Made by a program: the position numbers and the translations under genes. This document shows, piece after piece, positions 24,626-35,500 of a stretch of 64,000 nt of DNA (the stretch's first letter is position 1; every line of letters begins with the position of its first letter). Origin of the DNA: Siniperca chuatsi (taxonomy: Eukaryota; Chordata; Actinopteri; Centrarchiformes; Sinipercidae); NCBI RefSeq assembly GCF_020085105.1, contig NC_058061.1:4646284-4710283 (forward strand). The letters are read 5' to 3'. The notes below the pieces were generated by a model. The model saw nothing but the letters and a program-made list of their open reading frames with translations. It searched no databases and had not been told where the DNA came from.

Positions 24626-25687
24626 GTAAGGGTCACTTTGAACATTTGGTAATGCGTGAAATATACACTTTTTATATGGTAATTTTTTTGGAAGATCTTC
24701 AGTATTTGAAAAAGCTAGTCAGACATGTTTAATATGATTTGTCATGTTAATGATTTATTATTCTTTCAGCACTTACATGGCCTCTATCCTGTGAACTGTT
24801 CTGTACATGCCCTGGTCAGAACAGCAGGCTGTTGACTGCGTAGTTCAAGGTACATTTACATTTGTTATACTATCTTAATGTTACAGATACTACTGTTATT
24901 GTCTGCTTTGTATAGTGAAAATTGTAGGTTAAATTGACCTTTTCCAACATAATTCTCATCTAATATTGTTGTCCATGTGTGTAAAGTGATTCACGAGACT
25001 GAATCAAACCACTGAAAATGCATCCCAACTGTCAAAAAATGCTGCAAATAATCCAAATATATATTTTTAAATAATTCTATTTAAATACAAAACCAAGATC
25101 TACATAAAATGACACCTACATAAAGTTAGACAAAGTTGATACAAACAAACACACCCTATTGCTAAGAATTAAGCAATAACACTTCTTTTTGTTCCCTCTT
25201 AAAAATAATATTTTACATAATTTTACCCGTAGACATGCTTTTCAATTTTTCTATAATGCACCTAGAATGCAATTAATTAACCCACACTACAATTAGTTAG
25301 TTCACATTTATTATGTTTTACATTACATCCAAAGCAGCAGCAAACATAATTGAGTTAACTATTTATATTAATTAAATTAAAGTTGTTCCCTTCTTATATA
25401 GCATAAATTTATTCCATAGTCCTTTCTCATTGTTCTTGCTTCTTTTGATGTTGTTCTGATTAATAAATCTCATAAAAATATGAACTTCTCTGCTGAAACA
25501 ATTCAAACCTCATGCCCATTAATTGTATTTGATAAAAAATCCCCAGACATCTGTACATAAACTTATGTTTCCCCACAAAAATTACATATTAATACAGTAA
25601 TTCCATGATGATGGTACAGTGAGTAAGTGAGAAACCATATAAATGTCACCTTTTACATAACTATTGTGCAACTGTTGTTGTCCCCAG

Positions 25688-28600
25688 ATGGTTGTCTTAG
25701 CTGTGGCTGTGTTTGTAATGTTGTCATCTTGTGCAGTTGGCTGCTTGGGGAACAAAAATTCTGTGAGTATGAGCTTTGTTCACAGATGTTACAAGGCTAG
25801 AAGGCAGATGGAACATAAAATTCATATATTATGCAGCAAAAGTTTTCCGTTTTCCCAGATGTTGTTTAGCACAGACAGAACTGTGCTGAGCTTCTGTCAC
25901 ACTGAATTTAGAAGAGAATAGAACATTACATTATATTAAAGCCAATTACTTGCAAAGTCGTGTGATAAATTCAAGTTTTGTTTGACACATACTTACATTT
26001 TCTTTTTTTCCCAGACTGAGCTGAAGCTTTGGAGCATGGAAAATCAATCTATGGCTTTGCAACTAGCTGCTGTGCTCAAGGTGATATGATGTACTGTACC
26101 TGTTACCTGATCAGCTGAACAATTGATTAGTCATTTGGCAGAAAATTAAACAACTATTTTGATAATCGGTTAATCGTTTCAGAAGATTTTCAAGGAATTA
26201 TACCAGACATTCTCTGGTTCCAACTTCTAAAATGTGAAAAATTGCTGCTTTTCTTTGTCTTATGTTTCCTAGAAAAGGTAACGTCTTTGGGTCTTGGCCT
26301 GTTGGTCAGACAAAAGAAAACGTTTGAAGACATCACCTTTGACTTTTGTTTGGAAATTGTGATTGCCATTTTTCACTTTTCTGACCAAACAATTATTCGA
26401 TTAATAGAGAAAATAATTGTCAGCTTAATCACTAATAAAAATAATTGGTGATGGATGCCATACAATTTGTCATTTTTTATGAGGCAAACCAGGCCTTCAC
26501 ACTCACCTCTGTCCAGGGCTGTAGCCGAAATACTGAGGTCAATGAGACCAAAAGAGTCCAAAATCCCCCCAGTACAACCCCACCCACCAAAGAACAATTT
26601 TTTTCTTTGTCAAATTTAAATTTTATTTATTCTTTTAACCTTTCAATTATATTTTCCGTAGATCTCATCTCCCTACATTATGGTCTTAATGTTGTTTTAA
26701 AGCTTTCCGTACGTAGAGAATACAAAATCTTTTTTAATTTTAATTTAACCTGCCTCTGTCTGTTTTGGACTTGACATAAACTGTAACATCTGAAACAGTC
26801 ATTATTATGTTAAGTATTATGAATCTGCAAGAATTTGCTGGCTTTTTAAATGAAATTCCAACATGTCAGTCTTTGCTAAAAATGCACACGATGCTGTATT
26901 GCAGGAGATGGAGAGGCTAAAGTGTGAACAAACAACACTTCAGCAGCAGCAGAATGCTCTGACTCAGGTAGCTTCTATATAATTTCCTTACAATCTGTCT
27001 CCATGCTGTACATCAGCTACTGAATGTCCTTTTCTTCATTCTCAGGTGTATATAACAAGCCATCAGAAAAGAGCTCAGAAGGAAGTCGGTGCGTCAATAA
27101 AATAACAACATTCTTTACATAAAATAAAATAATTTACAACATCTACTCTCAATTCTTTATGTGCTGCAATCTGTAGACCTAGTTTTGGGAGAAACTGGTG
27201 GAAAATCTCTCTTGTCAAGCAGGAACAAACATCCTTACTTATGGTTCGAATGATGAAGAGGAAGACAACCTGCCTTTCTCTGAGGAAGACTCAAGGAAAC
27301 GGGGGGATCCCTGCTTCCATTACACAGTCCTGGACCAGGCCTGGCGTGCCACCAATACCACCACCAAGAATAAGATGTGTGACCGCAATTTCAAATGGAA
27401 AGGTACCTAGATTTTCTGTTTCAATGTATTTACTTTAATGATGATGACAGTTATGATTATTTCTATTTTTTGGGGTTTTGTTTTTTTTTACCAAAGGCTG
27501 GTACCGCCTCTTCTACAATGGTAAGAGTCTTCAGATGCCTGAGAAGTGTGTCCCTGTGAACAAATGCGGCACCCAGTCCCCGCTGTGGCTGGCAGGGCCT
27601 CATCCGAAGAGAAGGGAGGGCATCGTCACCCGCAGGGTGTGTGGCCACTGGAAGAAGAACTGCTGCGCTTTCCGATCCACCCCCATCCAGGTCAAGAAGT
27701 GTCGCGGCAACTATTATGTCTACAAGTTCACTGAACCGTCATCTTGTTATTTGGCTTACTGTGCAGGTATTAAACGAGCATTGTGTCAAACTGTACATTT
27801 GACACATTTTTAGAAATGTTTCATATGGTAGAAACCAAATACATTTTGGAATGAATTAAGGACTTCAGACAGTAAAACTGCAATGTTCTCTGATCTTAAA
27901 ATTAAATGTAACTGTATTAAGTTTGAAGTGGAGACAGATCAGGACACATGTATAGTAAGTTGTTTTGTTTTGCTGCCTTAGTAACATTAAAGAGATATTA
28001 TCCATTGTTTATTCAAAAATACATAAGTGTGCTCTTTCTGTAAAGGCACTAGATCCTGTACTTGATCCTTACTTTTACATGTCTTTTGGTTTCAAATATG
28101 TTTTATTGAAAACAAATCCCTCATTTGTAAAATATTTGTCCATAAGAGTACTGTATATATAACATATGATAAACAGTGGTCAGTTCATTAAGCCACAGTG
28201 TGACTATAGGAACCTTCTTTTTCTACAAGTACAGAACAAGTTCTTTGGCTGTGATTAAGCTATGGGAGAGGAGTTGTTGTTGTGTCTGTCTAAATTTGAA
28301 CACTATTTCTATGATACCCAAACCTCTTAATACATCAATATGTTTTTGAAGCATTGCAGAAAGTTTTACACCAGTACTTTTCTTATTTGGGTGCAAGCTG
28401 TGAAATAAGTTTGCCTCACCCCAACTACACTTATCCCTAATTGAAGAGATCAGTATTTCATGTAGTTTAGTCTTTCAGTAGCCGAGTGTGTGAATGATTT
28501 TAAACTGAGCAAGGCAGTGCCTAGAACTAATAGAACTAGGATCTCCCCAAGCCTTTGTTCCCAAATGTCTTCGGAGATCTGAGATCCCAGCTCACTGTCC

Positions 28601-30243
28601 CAGTCCGTCTCGCCGGCTTAAATTGCACATCTTTTGATAAAATCTAAATCCTTGTGTCTTTAAACATTGCTCGTCCCTGGCATGTTTAGTGTGTCTCAAT
28701 GATGCTGTGTGTCTGTTCACAGATATCAACACACTAGTATGCGGGCGGTGCAGAAGAAACCAGTCCTGTGTGAGTCGAGATAAGATTAACTGGAGGTGTA
28801 AGGGAAAGAAAAGAAGTAAGTTATTATTATTATGTTTTTTTTTTTGGGGTCCTTCTCTAAATCCAGGTTTGAACTAGGGAGTCATGACTTTTTGCCAGGA
28901 GATCTATACAAACATATTAAAGATGCAGATGGAATTAATCGAGGGGGGCTGACTTTTTGGGGGGAGAACAGGGAACTATATTACACTGCATTTTATCCTT
29001 TCCTTGTCAAATGTACTGCGACTCATCATGTAATCGGTTTAGTTATGATGGATAATCAGGCGTCTTAAGTCACAAATATCAGGCCAAAACATCAACTGAT
29101 GTAATTTATATTTATTATTTAGTTTTAGAAAATAATTGTACCAACTCAGTTCTGTTATATTATGTTGAGATAATGGGAGGTAGTTGGAGTTTTTTTACAA
29201 GTCGAAGGGAGGGCCAGATAAAATATTAATGACCTTGCTTTTTTAAAAATGTAGTCCCTGATGTGCCATGCTCCTGATAAATATATGAATGCAAAATACA
29301 AAGAGATCACCTCACCATTGAAACATGTGTGGTCACTTTAAGAAACATTAAGAAAGAAAGATATTGATTTAAGTTTCTTTTGGTCAAATCTTCTCTTTTA
29401 GCTTTTGATCAAAATATCTGTAAGCATCCAGAACAAGTGCAAAAATGATAAGTCTGATGATTAAAGGCATATTTCAGCTATTTAGTGTTGCACTTCCATA
29501 AAGGTAGAGGACTTGCAAGAAACAGATATTAGAAAGAATGGCCAAAATTGTTGCAGCAGAAGCCAAGATATCCTGACTTTGAATCCCTAGATCACTGGAT
29601 CCTACATTTCCCATAATGCATCTTTCTAGCCTCTATCACCTAGCATCTCTTCGTTAGACCCTCCCTGCTTGGTAAATGCCCATGTCTTTCTAATTCCACA
29701 CCCCCAGTTTGAAACAAAGGCTGTTTTCACAAGCTGTGTAGTACTCTCCATGACGAGTTCCCCATCAATACTACTATCTCTCATAATAATAATAATAATA
29801 ATATAATAATAATAACAATATCTCCCCTTCTTTCAGTGTCTTCCAAAAAGATCCACTTCTTTGCTTCTTACCCTGGCCAGCTGAAAGGCAAGGTGAACAG
29901 AGTCAAGTACAGCAAGGTGCTTGTGAATGTAGGCCGAGCCTTCGACAGAAGAACCGGCGTGTTCAAGGCTCCGGTTAAAGGAGTCTACCAGTTCTTCTTC
30001 TCCACTCAAACAGCCAATACTGGTCTAAAGACTGATCTGTGGCTAGTGGTCAATGGTTACTGGGCAGCTGTCTCTCACACACACATCTCCCGTCCCTCCA
30101 CTGTTGGTAGCTTGTCTACATACATGACCTTCCTCCACAGAGGGGCTGTAGTGTATGTCACCCACAACTGTGGTAGCTCTTGGGCCAATGCTGCTTCCAT
30201 GACCATTACATTTGGGGGCTCACTGCTTGCACAATGGAAATGA
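25688..30243 (+). CDS. Secreted coiled-coil / D8C / C1q-domain protein (novel architecture), complete model
   Basis: Predicted to be a secreted, trimer-forming protein. Exons: 25688-25762, 26015-26080, 26905-26967, 27046-27084, 27183-27402, 27497-27766, 28723-28815, 29837-30243 (410 aa). Residues 1-21 form a hydrophobic signal peptide. 26-81 are heptad-like (LKLWSMENQSMALQLAAVLK, then EMERLKCEQTTLQQQ), i.e. a coiled coil. 104-118 are acidic. 123-245 form a D8C domain as in uromodulin, GP2 and OIT3: DPCFHYTVLDQAWRATN, WYRLF, MPEKCVPVNKCGT, PLWLAGPHP, EGIVTRRVCGHW, CC, YYVYKF, CYLAYCAD, with ten cysteines. 251-270 is C-x2-C-x5-C-x9-C, like the module after D8C in uromodulin. 280-410 is a C1q domain ending in FGGSLLAQWK. 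Introns from residue 155 on are all phase 1. Sequons NQS and NTT are present. The join 27084/27183 is the weakest point: the donor GTCGGT is non-optimal, but it is the only pairing found that keeps the frame. No ZP domain or membrane anchor follows. Ligand unknown. Confidence 0.82.
26108..26452 (+). repeat. Dispersed ATTAATCGATTAAT-type repeat in the D8C-C1q gene intron
   Basis: It opens 'ATCAGCTGAACAATTGATTA' and closes with TTATTCGATTAATAGAG. Inside are TTGCTGCTTTTCTTTGTCTT and GGCCTGTTGGTCAGACAAAA, matching the copies at 34.1 and 60.5 kb. The small open frame it carries is not a gene. Confidence 0.7.
29782..29822. repeat. (AAT)n microsatellite next to the C1q exon
   Basis: An imperfect AAT array ends about 15 bp before the C1q-exon acceptor and so sits where the branch point and polypyrimidine tract would be. 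The remaining tract is TCTCCCCTTCTTTCAG. Confidence 0.9.
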
Positions 30244-30323
30244 TGTATGTATAAACAATTTGACAATGCATTACATTTTGTAAATTCTTAATGTATCCTT
30301 GAATAGAATGGGAATTGTATTTC

Positions 30324-30329
30324 AATAAA
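30324..30329 (+). terminator. Polyadenylation signal AATAAA (D8C-C1q gene)
   Basis: Canonical AATAAA 81 bp after the stop codon, followed by a GTGGAGAGTGT downstream element. This gives a short 3'UTR of about 100 nt. Confidence 0.7.
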
Positions 30330-30535
30330 CACGTGGAGAGTGTATCATGACAAAGTTTACACTCTCTCTTTGCCATTAATTCAAGTTGTAGTAGATTGTT
30401 TTTTTTTTCTAGATTTAGTGATATTTGAATTCAACCATTGTAACTGTAAACCTCTCTGGAGTGTCAGCTAAATGCCTGTAATGCCTAAATGTCTGATTTA
30501 ATGCTTATATGTAAAGATTAAAATAAAGAAAGAAA

Positions 30536-30900
30536 TAAAAAGTGTGATCAGAATAGAATAGAAGAGAATACTACTATCGTTGTTGGAAAGTGTACATTCT
30601 ATACATAACAGAGGGACAACAGAGTTAAATTTACCTTTTTCCACCATAATGTTGATCTAACATTGTTAAATGATTCATGAGCCTCACACCAAAGAAAATA
30701 TATTGCAAGTGTCAAAAAATGAAGCTGGTTATCTAAACATTTTTTTCTCAGGACAGTCAAGATATGAAATGTTAATATTTTATTCATTCCTGGAACAAAC
30801 AATATATATTTTTTTTAAATCCATGGAATCTGGTAATAAGTTACATGTTCCTCAAAAAAATATGAATACAGTATTTCCATAGGATTCTGGCAGAATATAT
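30536..30900 (+). repeat. Diverged copy of sequence from the D8C-C1q gene's 5' intron
   Basis: Sequence here parallels 24885-25640 in order: GATACTACTGTTATTG / AATACTACTATCGTTG; TTAAATTGACCTTTTCCAACATAAT / TTAAATTTACCTTTTTCCACCATAAT; GTGATTCACGAG / ATGATTCATGAG; GTCAAAAAATG in both; and AATACAGTAATTCCATGA / AATACAGTATTTCCATAG. About 400 bp of the intron is absent. It is either a relic of a tandem gene duplication or two copies of an unknown repeat. Confidence 0.5.
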
Positions 30901-30962
30901 AGTAAAATATGGTCCTGGTCAGTTTATATTGTATTATTTATTTTATCTAGTTTAGGGCTGAA

Positions 30963-31533
<571 letters not shown>

Positions 31534-31980
31534 TATCTAGAACAGGCACTTGCCTCTGTTTTACACAAGGTGGCGCACTAACACCAGTCTGACCCTACTG
31601 AATACCTGGTGGCTGTTACTGGTGTTCACTCTCTTGTACAGGAGCTTTATAACAGGAGGCCTCACTCAGATTCTACACGCGTAGATCAAAGGAAATGACA
31701 TGATCTGATAGTTAAATCAGTAATAGTCAGTGGGTTGATCTGAGAATGATGCAGTCTCTGCATAAAGACTCTCAGTATATTTAGCTGTATTTTTCATTCA
31801 CATCCCATTGAGAAATTTCTGATGAGCCCTCATTTCTCCTTTTATGGTAACAGAGGGCATCATAAAAGTCTGGCCAAACATGACTTTTTTCCCTCCGAGT
31901 GTTTTACAACTTAGAGGTGGCCCCGTCATCGCTGAAATATGTATCAGAAACAGTGGAGCTGTGGTCTCACAAGTATTTAC
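31534..31980. other. Spacer without recognised features
   Basis: Nothing supported apart from proximity to the myo1d promoter. Confidence 0.4.
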
Positions 31981-32505
31981 TTTGCAGCTCACACACAGGG
32001 CCAGTCTGACCGACACCTCTCCACAGGGCGGGGGGCGCGGCTTGGAGGAGGCGGCTTCAATCCTATTGGTGGACGGTCGGTCTGGACGACAGGAGAGAAA
32101 CTCCAGGAAAACGGACGGAGCTGGCGCACGGTGTAACGGGACAAGTATACATTTGGGCGTAAAGAGGAAACTTTGTATGGACATGAGGATATTTTGCGCT
32201 AATTTGCTATTTCTAATAGAAAAGCCGGACTTATAAGGGGGAAACACGCGTTTGCCATCATTTACATTCACTATTTATAGCTACAGGTTTTTTTTTTAAA
32301 ACATTTTTTTCGACCTTAATAAACATGACTGAAATTACAGTTTGACTTTGACCGCACGGATGAAAATGCGCATCGAGCACACAGCTGTCCACTGAGGAGA
32401 GGAGGCGCTCAGAGAAGCCCGCCAATGGTCACCTTCTGCCGGCACTTCAAAGCAACTTGTTAAAATACTTTTCTCCACGGGCTTCAGTAAGCGAAAGGTA
32501 GCAGC
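31981..32505 (+). promoter_or_regulatory. myo1d: myo1d promoter and 5'UTR
   Basis: A GC-rich block at 32020-32140 contains a GGGCGGGGGGCGCGG GC-box cluster (32026-32040), GGAGGCGG, and an inverted CCAAT box (ATTGG at 32065-32069). There is no TATA box at a suitable distance. This is a typical TATA-less CpG promoter. The 5'UTR probably runs from somewhere after 32100 to the ATG at 32506; an intron within it is not excluded. Confidence 0.5.
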
Positions 32506-35500
32506 ATGGCAGAGCACGAGAGCCTGGAGTTTGGAAAAGCAGATTTTGTGCTTCTGGACCATGTGTCTATGGAAGAATTCATGACTAACCTAAAACTCAG
32601 GTGAGCCAACCCTGCAGCGGCCATTCACCTTTGTGAAGCCACTGAATGCCTTTATAAGCAGGAGAAAGGTTGAGAGAAAATCACCGAGCCTGGGGACAAA
32701 TGTCGTATCCTTCTGACATCATTTTAGCCGGAAATGTGTCTACTTGTCATTTTTAGCACCTGTTGCTCATTCAGTCTAGTTTTCTCTTTAAAATGTTCAG
32801 CATTGGCCCCCACTTAAAAGATATGAATGAACAGAACTTGCCAAACAAGCCAGCATGTCATTTATGGAAATTGCACCTGCACTTCTGTTCGAAGTTTCAC
32901 TGACTGCATTCATTTGATGCCTTCTTTCGATCAAACCGGTAATTCCCTTAGAAAAATGAGACTCCACCCAGGCTGCAGACACACAGTAGGCTGCACAGTT
33001 TGATCCGGGTTCTATCAGCTGTGTTGTCGATGGCTCAGTGTCAAGCATGATGTCAAGCATAGTTTGTGAATGAAGAGAGCTGTGTGGCTCCTCATCTCCT
33101 TTCCTCACCTCTGCCATCTGTAATGAAAATGTAAACTGATCTCTGATGTCAGTTTGAGAGAGCTTTTAGTGAGTTCCTCAGCAGAACTTGGTGGTTGTGG
33201 ATAGTCATGGTGCTGTAGATGTCAAAAGGAGATCATTAGTGGAACTTTGTACAGTAGGAAACTTGTTTTATCAAACTTGATTGCAATAAGTGAAAGTTGC
33301 CTTATTAGTGGGTCTTTGATACACACACACAACGGCAGGTGATAGAACAGTAGCCTATCTGATAACACAAGCATAAGTTATGGTGTAATATTAACACCAT
33401 TAAAAGTAAGTTATTGTTTGAAGAAAAATGGTCTGAAAACATCCTGTCAAAACCTAATTTAAGTACATTTTTTGCATAGAAAACAAAAATATGTCCCTGA
33501 ATCGTATATAACATACAAGTCAAAGATCTTTTAGGAACTGGTATTAGTCGTCTAGAAGTTTGCAGATTTAAAAAGATTCGGGAGGAAAACGGACTGCGTG
33601 AGCTGTTTTGATTTGTGGAAATTGAGTAATTTTTTTTCTCTGTGGTATGCGGTGACTTAATGATGAAATGGCTTGACAAAACCACGAAATATTCAGGTCC
33701 ACAGATGATCACAAAGTGGAAGGGAATTGGAATTTTGATATGTAAGTAAAGAAGGCAAAATGGACTATTGAATTAGTAATTTCTTTGATTTTTCAATGTT
33801 ATCAGTAGATAAAACTTTATTGATCCTCAGAGGGGAAACTTCCTCATCATTATCTCTGCCAGCAGTGCTATATCGTAGAATAAATAGTGGGAGGATTTTA
33901 AGGATGCAGGTTTCTCCTGTTGGCTGGTAGGCTGCATGGTTTCCCTTCTATGGCCAAGTAGAGTGAGCTGCAGAGCTTATTTATACTTACAAGAAGGAAT
34001 GTCCTCCACACCAAAATGTTAATAATTATTTTTCTGCAATCAGGATGATAAATAAAGACAATCGTACTATTCATCTGCAGTGATTAGTCAATTAATTGAT
34101 TAGAGTAGATAGACAGAAATCTTTTCGGCAACTATTTGGATAGTTGATTAATGGTTTCAGTCAAACTTTTGATGTATCCATCTTCTTAAAATGTGAGAAT
34201 TTGCTGCTCCTTGTCTTTTTCAGTACGGTAAATTGAATATCTTTGTGTTTCAGACTGTTGGGCGGACAAAACAAGACATGCGATGATCACCTCGTGCTCT
34301 AGGAAATTGTGATGGCCATTTTTCACTGTTTTCTGATGTTTTGTAGACCAAACAATTAGTCGATTGAGAAACAAATCAGCAGATTAATCGATAATGAAAG
34401 AAATCATTAGGTGCAGCCCTAAACTTCAATGTGTACATCTGTTTAACTGTATAAATGGATGAGAGACAAGTGTGCATGTTTCATAGAGAACAAGGCAGCT
34501 CTGGTTAACAGTGCTTTTATAGCCATACCTCTTAAATTAGATAATCTGCTGTGGGGTGTACAGTAGCTCTGGCAGCCAGGCAAGAAGACCTGAGAGCAAC
34601 CAGACAGCACCAGGCCTCATTTTCCCTGCTCGCTCCCATTTTCTGTTTGTTTTCCCTCCTGCTAGACAGAGCGGTCCAGAGGTGGTGTGTGCAGATTGTT
34701 ATTTGTAGAGGGTGTGACCAGCCAGGAGTGCTTCCTTTCTGCTCCTTCCTGTAGTCTGAGGGTGTTTGCCTGAGTGGAAGTGGACCACTTGAAGGAGGGA
34801 TCCAGAGGGCATGAGGCAGCTAATGGTCTCCATTTTTCCTGGTACAGTTTTCCAAAACAAGTAGGTCTGGAGCACGTCTGTCTCCTGGGTGTATTTTACG
34901 CTACATGTGGGAACTGAGCCTCACAGTTGAATGTCTGGCATAATGAAAAAGGCTCGCTGCACACCAAAGCTCAACTCTAGACCCACTTAACAAAATTTAT
35001 TATTTATTTATTTGAAAATTTTTACATGAACTGGAAGAGCATTTTGTGCGTGCTTCAGGCTCAGGCTTCCGGCTCATTGAGAAGCACACATTATTCGCTC
35101 CTCCAGAACTTTTAAAAATCCCCAAATATTTTTATTTGAAGTGGATCAAAAGCTGAGCTTTGGTTTGCCTCCAACCTTCATTTAGTGACTCTCCCATTGC
35201 CTAACTTTGACTGGCACCCAACTGAATTACACTGCTATGCAGGGGATTTCTACTTCAAAAAATGCTTGCCATGTTGAGTAGGCAATCAAGTCCCCAAGTG
35301 GCTGCATGTGCAGCATGATTTGGAAAAGATTGCTCGTTTCCCCCCTCTGTGTGGCAGGACATGGTTGTTCAAGTTGACATTCACTTTGTTTGACTTGAGC
35401 TTGAACTGTGTGGCCTGTTCCAGAGAGCCTCCCAGTCTCTAAATAGAGCCCAGCAGATGCCAGTCTCTTTGTAGAGATGTCTGGTAGGATAAAAGTTCAA

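Noticed and set aside
25981..26452. Extra exon of the D8C-C1q gene in the open frame at 26242-26451
   Set aside because: The sequence belongs to a dispersed repeat also found at 34.1 and 60.5 kb.
31798..32271. 157-codon minus-strand frame and 130-codon plus-strand frame over the same DNA
   Set aside because: Both run through the GC-rich myo1d promoter, where stop codons are rare by composition. No domain or splice support.
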